Source: Plasmodiophora brassicae
Lineage: Eukaryota; Endomyxa: Phytomyxea; Phytomyxea; Plasmodiophorida
Length of the DNA: 64,000 nt
Reading direction: 5' to 3'
Assembly (NCBI GenBank): GCA_036867785.1
Contig: CP145417.1
Span: forward strand, 1,054,001 to 1,118,000
Both the position numbers and the translations under genes were made by a program. The notes below the pieces were generated by a model. That model had not been told where the DNA came from and did no database searches. It saw nothing but the letters and a program-made list of their open reading frames with translations. Shown piece after piece: positions 31,530 through 42,136 of this stretch (positions are counted from its first letter, which is position 1; each line of letters begins with the position of its first letter).

Positions 31530-32319
31530 TAGACATTAAAGTACGTATAATAACCACTGCAAGATATACAAGGGCGACGTGTTCCGGCGGACGTCAGGGA
31601 CATCGGTGCTGTTGCGACGCGAGCGTGTACGGTTGTGTGTCGTACATCTGTGAACATGTTCGACGTTGTCGCGCGTGCTCGAACGTTCCGAGCGTCGTCC
31701 AATACTGCTCGTGCGCTTTGCCGAACAGCATCTTCCGGGCGTTCCTGCGCCGACACGACCGTCAGCAGACGCGCATGCGGGGAACGGGAATCGCAGGTCC
31801 GTACAAGGCGAGCTCGAGAAGGATGTCGGCGAACGTGGGCCAGGTTTTGTCGACCACCCGGGACCAGCGGTGCTCCTCGACCAGGATGACAACCATGACG
31901 ATGGGTATCAAGAGGAGGACGGATGGGATGGCGGCGAGTTTGCGCAGGTCGGATCCGCGGTGGATCCAGACGCACAGACCGTGCAGGCTCCACAGGCTGA
32001 GCGTCAGAATGAGGCACGTCTCGACAACCTGCCAGTTGACCACGGTGAACGTTTCGTTCATCTTGGTCCGGGACGGCGCCGAGCTCTGCCAGACGTAACC
32101 GGAGCATAGCAGCATGGCGTAGGTCAGCACGGCCAGCAAGGTGACCCGGGACGTCTGCGCCGACAGGATCGACAGCAGGCGCAAGGCGCGCAGGCCCCGG
32201 GCCGCCTGGCTGGCGACCACCTTCGGGAACGGGTGGTCGATCAGCTGGACGTCTCGCAGGATCCGGGTCGCCCGCCCCTGGTTGTACCTGCGCCGATGCT
32301 GGTCGGTCGGTGCCGTCAT
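31530..32319 (-). CDS. Small integral membrane protein, family unknown
   Basis: The frame from the ATG at 32319 (MTAPTDQHRRRY) encodes a basic N-terminus (VVASQAARGLRALRLL) followed by three hydrophobic helices: RVTLLAVLTYAMLLCSGYVW, VVETCLILTLSLWSLHGLCV and LAAIPSVLLLIPIVMVVILV. A luminal/loop Asn-x-Thr (MNETFT) lies between the first two. The first long exon ends near 31760. A short downstream exon is likely, so the 3' end is approximate. I recognise no family. Confidence 0.55.
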
Positions 32320-32585
32320 CAATGCAAGGCGAGATCGCTGCGACGCCTCCCCAGCCGCCCGTACGAGAGTGCACAGGTACGTATGACCAGCGGGACTGTA
32401 ACTATCATCCTGTGCGCACACCAGTAGGACCGGTCACATGACGGGTGCACAACGCGGATGGTTCCCGAGGGGGGCGGGGGACGAGCGCAGGGTACCTACA
32501 GTACCTAGACGACCCTGTATTGAGCAGCGGATTGCAGCACCGCGCAGTGGGCGCAGTCCGTGGCCATTGGCGACGGCGGGTCGCG

Positions 32586-34689
32586 ATGGACGACGATCTC
32601 GATATCGGGCCGGGGCCCGTTGCCGACCAGTCCGCGCAGGGCCTATCGCGTTCGTCGTACGGGTACCGTTGGCGCGTCGTACGGGCGGCTGACTCGTCGG
32701 GCGCAGGGCTACTGCGGAAGTACGCGCCGACGCCGTTCCTGATCTACAGGCAGCGGCAGCTGCCCGGGTTGCAGAAGCAGCAGCCGCAGGCCAAGGTCGC
32801 CGACCTCGTCAAGGTTCTGCAGGCGCAGTGGAAGGACGTCGACGCGGAATCGGCAGAGCACGAGGAATGCGTCGCCATCAGCGACCTGATTCGCAAACAG
32901 CTCCGCGACACGTTGGTCCATTTCCATGGTCGGGCCGCGCCTCGCCTCATGGCGGTCCCGCATCGCAGCGCTGAAGCAGACCCATGTCGACAGATATGCG
33001 CACGTGGCTGTCTGCCCGGCAGGACATGAAGCAGTCGATGGTGGCCGTGGGCGTGCGCCCGCCGAAATTCAGTCGGCACCTGTCGGCGTTCGGTGCGGGC
33101 GACGGCGCCCAGGCCAAGAACTTCCAGGCGGCCTGGTTGCATTACTCGTCGGACCATTGCAGCGACCTGGTGCCGTCGTTCGCCCGACAAACGATCGGTA
33201 CGCCTACGTTGGGCTTGCGCACCGGGCGCCGCATAATCCTCAATGGCGTTCGCACAGACCTGTTCGTCCTGTACCGGTCCGTGGTATCGCTGGGTGGGTT
33301 CGAGCACGTCTGCGAGCGCCAGCTCTGGGATACGGTCGTGGCGCGCCAGGCGCTGGAATGCGCGGCGACCCCGACGGACCGTGCCGCCTCCGTCATCCTG
33401 CAAGTCTGCTACTTCCGTCTGCTGCTCGAGTTCGAGCTGGACTATCAGGTGGCGCACCCGGAGCCGGCTGCCCCGCCCGGGGTGGTCCCGTCCCCGCCCT
33501 CGTCGGTGACGGATCTGCCCAGTGCCGCGTTCGGGCCGTCCGTCTTCACCAATAACTACTACAAGGCGACGGGCATGACCGCCATCTTGTTCTCGTTGCG
33601 GTCGAGGCGCTGCCCGGATGTGCTGTGGGCGCTCAACCACCTGCTGCTGATATCGTTCAACCAGAACCGCCTGGTCCAGTTCAACGAGACGCCGCAGCTG
33701 CTGGAGATTCTCGTGGCGCTGATCGAGCGGCAACTGCTGGTCGTCGACCTGTCCCGGCTGTACCCGCGCAACGTCCTGCCGAACCTGAGCCAGTTCGCCA
33801 AGCAGGCGCAGCACGTCGACCATGAGATCGAGTTCCCCGACGTCATCCCCGTGCTCCTGGCCGTGCTTCGCAACCTCTCGTTCGTTGCCAGCAATCAGCC
33901 GCGCATCGCCCTGCACCACTCGTGTGCGAATGACCTCCTGGAGCTCGCCTTTGAACGTTAGGTGGACCTCGCCCGTGCCCGGTTCGTTGTCTGACGTTGC
34001 CGCCTAGACGATCACGCGTGTGACATCCTGTTGCACGTCAGCCCGTATCTGGACCTGACAAAGGTAGGTCGGCCGCGAGATCGGGGCAACCGGCGTCTGC
34101 TGATGACCCGCTTCAGGTCAACTTCTCGACGCTGTCCAGGTGGCTGCACCGGACGCTGATCCAGGTCGACAATGAGGCCGGCGTCATCCGCGCCCTTCAC
34201 CTGTTGGGCATGCTGACCGTGCATCAGCCGAACGCGACGGTGCTGGCGTCACAGATGCACCACGAGGTGATCAACCTCGTCGTGTCGCTCCTGCAGTATC
34301 CCGGGCACGACGACGTTGTCCTCGCGGCACTGGAGACGATCTCGCGGCTGACTGCGACCTGTGGCCCCGCTTTCAATGTGCGCATCGTCCAGAACAACGA
34401 CATGGTCGAGCGTCTCATTGCGCTGCTGCTCGAACCCGCCCGAGGTACGCTTGGTGTCGGCGCTGCGCTGTTGTTGCTCATGGGGGTGGCATTGTCGTCA
34501 GAGTCGAAAGTGGTCGATGCCGTCATGCGGCGAACGGCGGCGTCGGTACTGGCGGACCTGTATGGCCCAGAAGACAACCGGGTTCGGTTCAGGCCGTTCC
34601 TCGGGTCCATCTTTGCTGCTGTTCGCGACAATTACGAATCGGCCTGCTTCCTCGCGCCGATTCTTCGTGCGAGCGCCGCCGCGCGCTGA
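32586..34689 (+). CDS. HMG-like / ARID / armadillo protein, SWI/SNF subunit-like
   Basis: Multi-exon gene. The first part has an HMG-box-like helix set (YAPTPFLIYRQRQLPGLQKQ, VADLVKVLQAQWKDV). Next is an ARID DNA-binding domain (FQAAWLHYSSD, NGVRTDLFVLYRSVVSLGGF, RQLWDTVVARQALE, LLLEFELDY). After that come armadillo-like helices (LLISFNQNRLVQFNE, LLAVLRNLSFVASNQ, VNFSTLSRWLHRTLIQVDNE, VINLVVSLLQYPGHDDVV). ARID plus ARM is the layout of ARID2/BAF200-type subunits of PBAF/RSC-class remodellers. The two introns near 33.96-34.12 kb are clear GT-AG with CTGAC. The junction near 32.93-32.98 kb is uncertain, so the HMG-like part could be a separate small gene, with the ARID gene starting at 32983. 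Confidence 0.7.
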
Positions 34690-34991
34690 TATGTACATTG
34701 TATAAATATATACGAACGGCAGGGCGACGTGTCGACAGCCACCACGATGGAATCGTCTCGTCGTGCTTCCTTCCTTTAGTTAACCGGGACGTGCGCCTGT
34801 GTGGAATCGGACGGAGGCTGTGCTGGCTTATGCATCGCTGTCCTGATCATTCCCTAACCCGGTGTTTCAGCAGGGGGCGTACATGCTGCGCCCGGGCGCA
34901 CGTGAGAGCCTACCTTGATGGCAGGAGAAAACGCGATCAGGGCCCGCAGATGATGCTCGACGTCGATCTGACACGTGTGCGGTTCAGGTCA
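34690..34991. other. Intergenic between two convergent genes
   Basis: 3' flanks of the ARID and homeobox genes. An AT-rich patch (TATAAATATATAC near 34698) just after the ARID stop may take part in 3'-end formation. Nothing else seen. Confidence 0.4.
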
Positions 34992-35942
34992 TCAGAAAAC
35001 GCATGCTCTGGTCGCGACGTCCACCTTGTTCAGCAGCAGCACATGCGTCAGATGCTGACTGGCTTGCATGCCGGATGAGAAGTCGTCAATCGTCGTCCAT
35101 TCGGTTGAGCGGTCGGGGGCAGGGTCGACCTCCTCGGAGAACCGGGGTGGCCTGGAAAACGAGAACACGATCCGGGCCTGGGTCTTCGTCCTACATGGGA
35201 CAGCACTGGCAGCAAAGACGTCCAGGGTGCGCCCTGCCATTACGAGCATCTTACGTCGCCGACAGTTCAATGGCTGTGATTGTATCGAACGGCATGCCGA
35301 TACGTTGGGCGACGCCGCCGCTCAGCACGATCCAGAATACGGTTTGCGTCTGGTGAAACACGGTTGGGCCGATACCGACGGGGACGCATTGCAGGGGGGT
35401 GGCATCATACGTCGAAATCGAACTGGCCGGTGACGTGGCCTTTGAACTGGGCCGTGCACTGCCACTCGCCGATCCTAGGCGGACACACACGTTCGCTCAG
35501 CGATGAACCAAGAAGAAGCACACGTGGGGCGTGCGCCGCGCGTACTGTATGCTCGTCAGCGTGAACGGCGATCGCCGATCCTGCGCGCGCGGGCACCGTA
35601 TATGTCAGATCGCAGAACCGCATACGAAGGCGCGCACGTGTGTTACGAATTCCTCAGCGGCGTGCCTGGCAGACTGCGCCTGCAGCATCCCTACGAGCAG
35701 GACGCGTCAGGGCGGATGGCGCGCAAGCGCACCCCCGGGTTCGGGTACGTACGTCGTTGGATGAACCAGTTGTGGACGGCGTCCCTGGACTCGCCGATCT
35801 GGCTGGCGATGGCCTGCACGGCGGCGGGCGCCGGGTTCGGGTCCCGGGCGAAGTTCATCTCCAGGTAGGCGCGGATCTTCTGCGCCCGTATCGCCGCCGC
35901 CTGCTGCTGCTGCTGCTCGGGCGTCATTGCCGTCGCCGACAT
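34992..35942 (-). CDS. Homeobox protein with a conserved-looking C-terminal region
   Basis: About five exons from the ATG at 35942 (MSATAMTPEQQQQQ). After polyglutamine, IRAYLEMNFARDPNPAP leads to VQAIASQIGESRDAVHNWFI-QRR, a homeodomain second and third helix with the WF-x-x-x-R recognition motif. A gtacgt...ctcgtag intron joins it to MLQAQSARHAAEEF. Downstream exons give ERVCPPRIGEWQC, QFKGHVTGQFDFDV, YDATPLQCVPVG, then FWIVLSGGVAQRIGMPF and VFSFSRPPRFSEEVD. This region looks structured, but I do not recognise it. A sequence-specific transcription factor is inferred. It is divergent from the EEP gene, 204 bases away. Confidence 0.7.
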
Positions 35943-36146
35943 GTTCCCTCCCCGGGCGGCGTCGTCTGGCGCGGCGCCTGTCGCAGAACTCCGCCGGAGG
36001 CGCCGCTCTCGTCGCTCGCTGTCGTCGGTCTGTCAGCGGCACGCGCCGCGCCCGACGACTCCGCAAAGGGTACCCGTGCACTGCCATTCGGGCAACTAAC
36101 AACTAAGTTGCAGGCAGGTCGGCGGGGCACGTCGGCCGGCCTGATC

Positions 36147-37367
36147 ATGGCGGTGCTGAGGGCGGTGGCCGCGGGGGCACCGCGCCGCTGGCTGCGTCTG
36201 CGGGCGCCCAGCCCGACCGGCGTCCGCATCCTGTCGTACAACGTGCTGTCGCCCTACATCATGGAGTGGCATCGGCGCCTGTATGTGGAGACGCCGACGA
36301 GGTACCGCCGATGGCAGACCAGGCTGCCCCTGGTCGTCCGCGACATTGTCGGTGCGTTGCAGCGGCCCGCCAACGTGTGTAAGGGGAACGTATGCTGACC
36401 TGTGCGCCCCGCCTGTAGACCAGTCTCCCGACGTCGTGTGCTTGCAGGAAGTCGACTACCGCTCCATGGAGAACGATCTGGGACCGGCGCTCGTTCGCCA
36501 GGGATACCAAGGTCGTCCTTCGTGTATACTGTTGATGTCGGTGGCAGGACGCTGACGGGGGCCCCGGGTACGTCCATAGGCCGCTATGCACGCAGGACGA
36601 GCCCGCACAGCTGCGACGGGGTCGCGATCTTCTTCCGGGCGCCCATGTTCCAGGAGGAAACCCGCACGCAGCGCATCGCGTTGGACGTCGCCGACGGCGT
36701 CGATAACGTTGCCCTTGCCGTTGAGCTTCGCCAGCAGAGGACGGGCACGCGGTTCACGGTCGCCACAACCCACCTGCTGTTCGACCCGGCGCGGTCGGAC
36801 GTGCGAATGGCCCAGCTGAGGGCCCTGCTCGATCGGTTGCCCGATGCGCACCCGATCGTCCTCACTGGCGACTTCAACAGCGACCCGTTGTCCCCCGCGA
36901 TCCGCTACCTGACCGAGGGTACGGTCAGACAAGCCCAGGGAGCAGCAGGATCCGCGCCCGTCATTGACTGACGTGCCCTGTGTGCTCTTGAATTGCAGGC
37001 GGTCATCGACTGCGGTTCCGGTCGCTGTACGACGACCATTGCAACCGGTACTCGTCGTATGTCGCCGGGTCCTGGCGTCTAGTTGATTACATTGTGTACG
37101 GCGGCGGCGGCGCAGGCCACGTATGTCTAGCGGCGTGCACGCATCGTCGAACGCATCCGACGTCGTCCCTGACCGGTGTCCCCGTACCCTGCGCAGGTGG
37201 ACGTACAACCATCGGCGCTGTTGCAATTGCCGATGGTGCTGGGGGACCCGCGCGACGCTCGGCCGTTGCATCCGGGCCCGATGCACGGCAGCGATCATTT
37301 CCCGCTGGCTGGCGATTTCCAGTTCCAGCCGGTTGCCGGCGGCGCACCGCTGCGATCATCTGCATAG
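36147..37367 (+). CDS. CCR4-type endonuclease/exonuclease/phosphatase (EEP) family nuclease
   Basis: Five or so exons. The EEP signature runs through: VRILSYNVLSPYI, VVCLQEVDYRSME (Mg-binding Glu), CDGVAIFFRAP, TVATTHLLFDPAR, VLTGDFNSDPLSPA (Asp/Asn), and the last exon VDVQPSALLQLP ... GSDHFPLAGDF (catalytic Asp-His). The order fits the CCR4/Nocturnin/Angel/PDE12 group, which degrade poly(A) or 2',5'-linked RNA. No leucine-rich repeats precede the domain, so it is not a CCR4 orthologue. Introns contain CTGAC and end in AG. The Arg-rich start (MAVLRAVAAGAPRRWLRLRA) could be a mitochondrial presequence, as in PDE12. Confidence 0.8.
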
Positions 37368-37460
37368 GAGGTACGCCACCCTGCCTGCAGCGTCATAAAA
37401 ACCCGGGTACATCCTCGCCAGACGTCGTCATTGCTGCAGTACATGCAGATTGGTTTGCTG

Positions 37461-38723
37461 CTAGGGGGTCGTCGCCGTCAGGCATGGCGCCCGTGCCAGG
37501 AACATGGCCAGCTCGCGCATGGACGGCTCCGTCGAGTTCGTCTGCAGGCACTGATCGACGGCCGTTCGCAAGGTGACCGGGAACGGTATGCCGTTGCCTT
37601 TATGCCGGTCCTGGACGGCGTACGCGTTGCGATGCCAGTCGACCGCCATGGCGCCCGATAGTTCGCTGAACGACGACGCTGGCGTCAGGACTCGTGCATC
37701 GGCGCGTTGCAGGAGCAGCAGCTCGGCTAGGGCGGCCTGGCACCCTTCGACATTGTCCGAGATCTGGAATTCGCCCAGCGTCGCGAACATGGCGCGGTCG
37801 ATGCGCCCCGATTGCAACCTGACAACGCGTTGTCGCGTCTCGGCCGTGTCAGCGGCGAGGAAGTATCGCCGGGGGCGCTGATCGTCGACCGGGGCCGCAA
37901 GCTGGCCGGCGCAGGTCAGGTACCGGCGCAGGTCGTCGTCGGTCATGCGCGACGTGAAGTCGCCGCCGCCTCGAACGTGCAGCGCCACGACAAAGTGCTG
38001 ATCGAAACGGTGCTGCGCCTCGAACTGCTGGACGCGTTCGAGGACGGCGTCGCTGGGCGGGAAGAAGTAGGAGAACAGGCGGCGGAACGACCCCTCGAAC
38101 GGGCCGATCCGATCCAGGAAGCGTTGCCTCAGGCGCGGATTGGCGCCGATCGACTGGACGATGTAGCACGCGCCGCTGACCGTCAGGATCGTCTCCGGGT
38201 AGTCGTTGATATCGTCGCAGATCAGCGACGGGCTGCCGCAGTCGCTGGCGATCTCCCGCGACGTCCCTGACAGGGATCGTCCCCGGGCCTCAAACTGGAT
38301 CGGCCCCTGAAACAGCGCCGACAGGGGCGCGTAGTACCCTTCCTGGAAGTGCACGAGCATCGCCCGATCGGTGAGGATGGCGACGACCAGGCCGGCGATC
38401 ATGGCCCGGATTCGATTGCACAGCTGGCCGGACGGGCGCACCTCCACGTACCGCCCGGGCAGGTCGCCCGCCCCGATCCGCTCATGCACGGCGACATATT
38501 CATCAAAGTACGCCGGGAACGCGGGCGACGCTTGCGCTGCGGTCGGCGACGGCGTTGCGGCGGACCGCTGCCCAGCAGGTGGACGCCCGTATAGCACGAC
38601 GTCGGCGGGCGTCGGTAGGCGCCTAGACAGGAGCGCGACGGTGAACACGACCAAGCAGATGCCCGTGCTGAGGACGGCGGCGGCGGCCGGCTGCACGTGG
38701 CGCAGGCGGCGAGCCGGCAACAT
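37461..38723 (-). CDS. Type II membrane glycosyltransferase, fucosyltransferase-like
   Basis: Single-exon gene of 420 residues starting at the ATG at 38723 (MLPARRLRHV); the open frame upstream has only GTG. One N-terminal signal anchor (VLSTGICLVVFTVALL) precedes a Pro/Ala stem, as in Golgi enzymes. The catalytic part has GQLCNRIRAMIAGLVVA, DRAMLVHF, VALHVRGGGDF, YFLAADTAETRQRVV and a C-terminal ADARVLTPASSFSELSGAM. This set (GGLGNRL-like loop, H-x-R-x-G-D, AD-x3, T-P-x-SSFS) is typical of alpha-1,2/1,6-fucosyltransferase-type GT-B enzymes. Donor and acceptor are inferred only. It is divergent from ALAD across 259 bases. Confidence 0.65.
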   Translation of the reverse strand: MLPARRLRHVQPAAAAVLSTGICLVVFTVALLSRRLPTPADVVLYGRPPAGQRSAATPSPTAAQASPAFPAYFDEYVAVHERIGAGDLPGRYVEVRPSGQLCNRIRAMIAGLVVAILTDRAMLVHFQEGYYAPLSALFQGPIQFEARGRSLSGTSREIASDCGSPSLICDDINDYPETILTVSGACYIVQSIGANPRLRQRFLDRIGPFEGSFRRLFSYFFPPSDAVLERVQQFEAQHRFDQHFVVALHVRGGGDFTSRMTDDDLRRYLTCAGQLAAPVDDQRPRRYFLAADTAETRQRVVRLQSGRIDRAMFATLGEFQISDNVEGCQAALAELLLLQRADARVLTPASSFSELSGAMAVDWHRNAYAVQDRHKGNGIPFPVTLRTAVDQCLQTNSTEPSMRELAMFLARAPCLTATTP

Positions 38724-38982
38724 TGTCGGGGTGAGGGCGTCGGGCCCAGCCAGTGCAGGTGGCGGCAACACGGAATGATGGCTTCGGGTCAGTCGCGGTC
38801 CGCCGCTTTTGGGGCCGGCTCAGGTCAGTCTCACGGCTGTCTTTTGGGCGGTCGCCGATCGGGGCTACCGGACGCCGGACGGGGTCGCCACTCGCGGACA
38901 GCAGCACCAGCAGCAGCAGCAGAAGTGCGGTGCGCGGCGACAGTGACACGCGCAGAACTGCCGGACGACAACCGTGGCGACG

Positions 38983-40337
38983 ATGGCGGGTGGTGGTGGT
39001 GGTGCCGGTTCCGGGATACATGCCGGGTACGCTGCCGGCCCCGTGTTCCGTGCCTGGCAGCAGCCGTTCGTCGATGTGCGCCCCGAGGACCTGGTCATGT
39101 AGGCGACGGGGACATGCGCGGCATGGGCGAAAACGCGCATGAAAGTCTGACACGTTGCGCCGCCCCAGGCCCGTCTTCGTGACGGATGCGGACCCGCGGG
39201 CGTGCCAGGCCGTCGAGTCGCTCCCGGGCGTCAACCGCTACGGGGTGGACGCCCTGATCGATGCGCTGCACCCGCTGGTTGACATTGGTGAGTCCGGCTG
39301 TGCATCGCCGGCAACGGGGGATCCCTTGTGTAGTTGTGTACCAACGCGACTGTGCCCTGGTCAGGCCTGCGCTCCGTCATCGTGTTCGGGGTCGTCTCGT
39401 CCAGCCAGCACAAGGATGCGTTCGCGTCGGCAGCGACCGACCCGAAAGGCCCGGCTGCTGTCGCGATTCGTCAGCTGAAACGTGCGTTCCCCGACCTGGT
39501 CGTCATCGCCGATGTCTGCATGTAACGTTGGGGGGCGTGCTGTATCGGGCGCGCGTGCACCCCCCGTCTGAGGCCCGTGCGCCACGTGCAGGTGCCCATA
39601 CGCCGACCACGGGCACTGCGGCGTCATCGACGCGGACGGGCGGGTCGACGTCGAATCCAGCGTGGCGCGCCTGGCCCAGATTGCCCTGTTCTACGCGCAA
39701 TGCGGCGCCGATGTCGTCGCCCCGTCCGACATGATGGACGGGCGCGTCCATGCCATCAAGGACGCCTTGCGACGGTACGAACGCGTGTTGCCTCTCAAGC
39801 GGGGGGGCCGCTGCTGACTGGTGTCGCGGTTCAGTGATGGGTTCGGGTCTCGCGTCCCGGTCCTGTCGTACAGCGCCAAGTTCGCGTCCTGCTTCTACGG
39901 GCCGTTCCGCGATGCGGCCAAGTCGGCGCCCAGCAAAGGTATATCTGTGTCGGCCGCGTGCCCTGCTGCATGTAAAAGGTCATCTTGGCGCAGGCGACCG
40001 ATCCGGATACCAATTGCCGCCTGGCAGCACTGGCCTGGCGCTTCGGGCCGTGGCGCGCGACATTGCCGAAGGCGCCGATTTCGTCATGGTCAAACCCGCT
40101 GGCCCGTACCTGGACGTGATCAGCGCTGTCCGACAGCGCTGCGAGGTGCCCGTCTTCGCCTACCAGGTGTCCGGCGAGTACGCCATGCTGCGCCACGCCG
40201 CCAGCGCCGGCGCCGTCGACCTGCGCCAGGCCGCTCTCGAATCGCTGATCGCCCTGAAACGGGCCGGCGCCACCGTCATCATCACGTACTTCACGCCGGA
40301 TATCCTGTCCTGGCTGCGCGATGCCCGGGCGGCGTAA
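38983..40337 (+). CDS. ALAD: Delta-aminolevulinic acid dehydratase (porphobilinogen synthase)
   Basis: Condenses two ALA into porphobilinogen in heme synthesis. The ATG at 38983 (MAGGGGG) precedes [15 protein letters not shown]. Exons 38983-39098, 39169-39287, 39365-about 39521 and three more join in frame. Zinc-site cysteines are present once exons 3 and 4 are joined ([15 protein letters not shown]), i.e. the animal/fungal Zn type rather than the plant Mg type. Both active-site lysines are visible: [18 protein letters not shown] and [10 protein letters not shown]. Also seen: [33 protein letters not shown] and [10 protein letters not shown]. Introns carry gtaggc, gtgagt, gtaacg, gtacga and gtatat donors. 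No plastid-type presequence; cytosolic location is likely. Identification is firm. Confidence 0.95.
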
Positions 40338-40586
40338 CCACCGGAATACAGGTTCGACCCTACCTACATACCTTCGTAGTCGGGACTCGCACCTGCCCGT
40401 ACCCGCATGGACTGCAGGAGCGACCCGACGTGGTCGATCACCGGTGCCGGGGGCGGTACTTCGGAAGCGGTTGCCACCGTGACTGCTGCCGAATTCCGAA
40501 TTCGTCAACAAACGAGTCGGCAGCAGCAATGCAGGTCTGAGAGACCTCACGGGGGGCCCCCGTTGCGGCATTGACGGTCTGCGCCA

Positions 40587-41677
40587 ATGGACGAGGGCTC
40601 GTACTGGTCCCGTGTGTGTCGCCTGTTCCGCTTGCTGGATCCCAGGCTGTGCCTGCTGACCGACGCCGATATCAGGCGGGCGCAGGCGCGCAGGCGGCGA
40701 ACACAGGACGACCAGGTCGTTGTCGAGGCCGTCGTGCACCCGGATACGGGCCTGCCCATCCGACGGCCGTTCTCCATGCCCTTCATCGTGCCGTGCAATA
40801 TGACGATCGACGCGCTGATGCTGGTCGCCGCCCGACATGGCGTGTTTGCGAGCATGGCCGCCCAGCTGATCAATCAGACGTACGAGCGCATTGGCGACGG
40901 GCCGGGAGGCGAATCCCCCTGACGGCGTGCCAGGTATAACGCCGCTCATTACTACGAGAACAGGAACGCGACGAACGCCGGCGAGCGCACCCGGGAGACC
41001 GTGGAAGGGTTCCTGGGTGCCATTGCCGGGTCGTTCGCGTCCATCCTCGCTCTGCACCGCCTCCCGCCGCATCCGCTCTACTCGTCGTTCATCCCATTCG
41101 CGGCTGTCGCTGCAGGTGCGGCATCGATATGGGGAGCGTGCGCTCCTCCCGGGTCACGTCCTCCCCCCCTACAATCCCTGACGCAACGTGTCGTCTGTCT
41201 GTAGCCGATGTCATCAACCTGGGCACCGTCCGCCGCCGTGAGTACCTGTCTGGGATCCAGGTCCGCGATCGCGACGGCCATGTGCTGGGCCTGTCCCGAA
41301 TTGCGGGTGCGGCCGCTGTCGCGTCCTGTATTGCGGGCCGGGTCCTCGTCCTGGTACCCATTCTGGGTTTACCTCCCGTCGCCATGCACGCCCTGGACCG
41401 AACTGAGTGGTTCAAGCGGCACCCGCGCTGGCGCATTCCCGTGCTGGTTGGTCGGTGAACCCCCGTTCCTGGATGGGTGCGACCTGGCCGTCGCTGACCC
41501 CTGTACCGATCCACAGGCATGGTTGGCGTTGCCATTCAGGTATCGGTGCCGCTCGTGTTCGCCCTGTTCCAGCAGAAGGCCAGCATCGACGTCGGGTACC
41601 TGGAGGGCGAATTCTCGGGCAGATGCCACGCCGATGGCAGCCCTGTCGACAGGGTGCACTACAACAAGGGCATCTGA
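40587..41677 (+). CDS. Sideroflexin (mitochondrial amino-acid transporter)
   Basis: Multi-exon gene of the sideroflexin/SFXN family, inner-membrane carriers (serine for SFXN1). From the ATG at 40587: DPRLCLL, the family VVHPDTGLPIRRPFSMPFI-VP signature, then AAQLINQTY joined to NAGERTRETVEGFLGA. The helical part includes SIWGACAPP, RREYLSGIQVRDRDGHVLGL-S, AAVASCIAGRVLVLVPILGLP (as hydrophobic stretches), and VAIQVSVPLVFALFQQ. It ends VHYNKGI, matching the family's VYNKGL C-terminus. Some introns were not placed exactly. Mitochondrial import uses internal signals in this family, and no presequence is evident here. Confidence 0.88.
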
Positions 41678-41710
41678 TTCCGGGCGCGGTGCGTCTATTC
41701 AGGACGGCGC

Positions 41711-42136
41711 TCAGTCGTCGCAGACGGTGACCGGGTCGTGCCTGCACCAACGTGGACGGCGTGTACGTCGTAGCGCGCAGGCGCATGACAAAGGCGGCAC
41801 CTGCGAGTACGTCGCCGGCCACGACGGCAGTGCTGGCCAGGAGCATGTAGACGAGCGTGTAGGACATGGGCGGCTGGCTGAGCTTCGGATTCGCCTTCTC
41901 CTCCAGCTCCCTCTTCCTAGCGGCGGCTGTGACGTCGCGAGTTGCCCTATTGGCGTCGTACGCCTACGTCGGAGCTGGATGTTATCCGATTGGTGAACGA
42001 GGACCTGTACGAACGGCCCATGGGCCTGAAGGTCATCAAGGAGGACACGGAGCGGTGCCTGTAAAGTGTACGCGGGCTGACGACGGGGCAGCTGCCAGAC
42101 ATGAAGACGTGGAACATTGGCGGCACGATGAAGCAT
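41711..42136 (-). CDS. Small single-pass protein with mitochondrial-like N-terminus
   Basis: From the ATG at 42136, a basic, acid-free N-terminus (MLHRAANVPRLHVWQLPRRQ) looks like a mitochondrial presequence. After LLDDLQAHGPF, a proposed intron (gtacag...cgtag) joins in frame to AYDANRATRDVTAAARKREL, then NPKLSQPPMS, and a hydrophobic helix (LVYMLLASTAVVAGDVLAGA). The C-terminus is unclear, so the end is approximate. Family unknown; it may be a small respiratory-chain assembly or inner-membrane factor. The plus strand of the same region also has protein-like text (LDVIRLVNEDLYERPMG), so orientation is not certain. Confidence 0.4.
   Translation of the reverse strand: MLHRAANVPRLHVWQLPRRQPAYTLQAPLRVLLDDLQAHGPFVQVLVHQSDNIQLRRRRTTPIGQLATSQPPLGRGSWRRRRIRSSASRPCPTRSSTCSWPALPSWPATYSQVPPLSCACALRRTRRPRWCRHDPVTVCDD

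Noticed and set aside
39831-41072. 413-residue minus-strand frame over ALAD and sideroflexin
   Set aside because: Antisense shadow of two firmly identified plus-strand genes.
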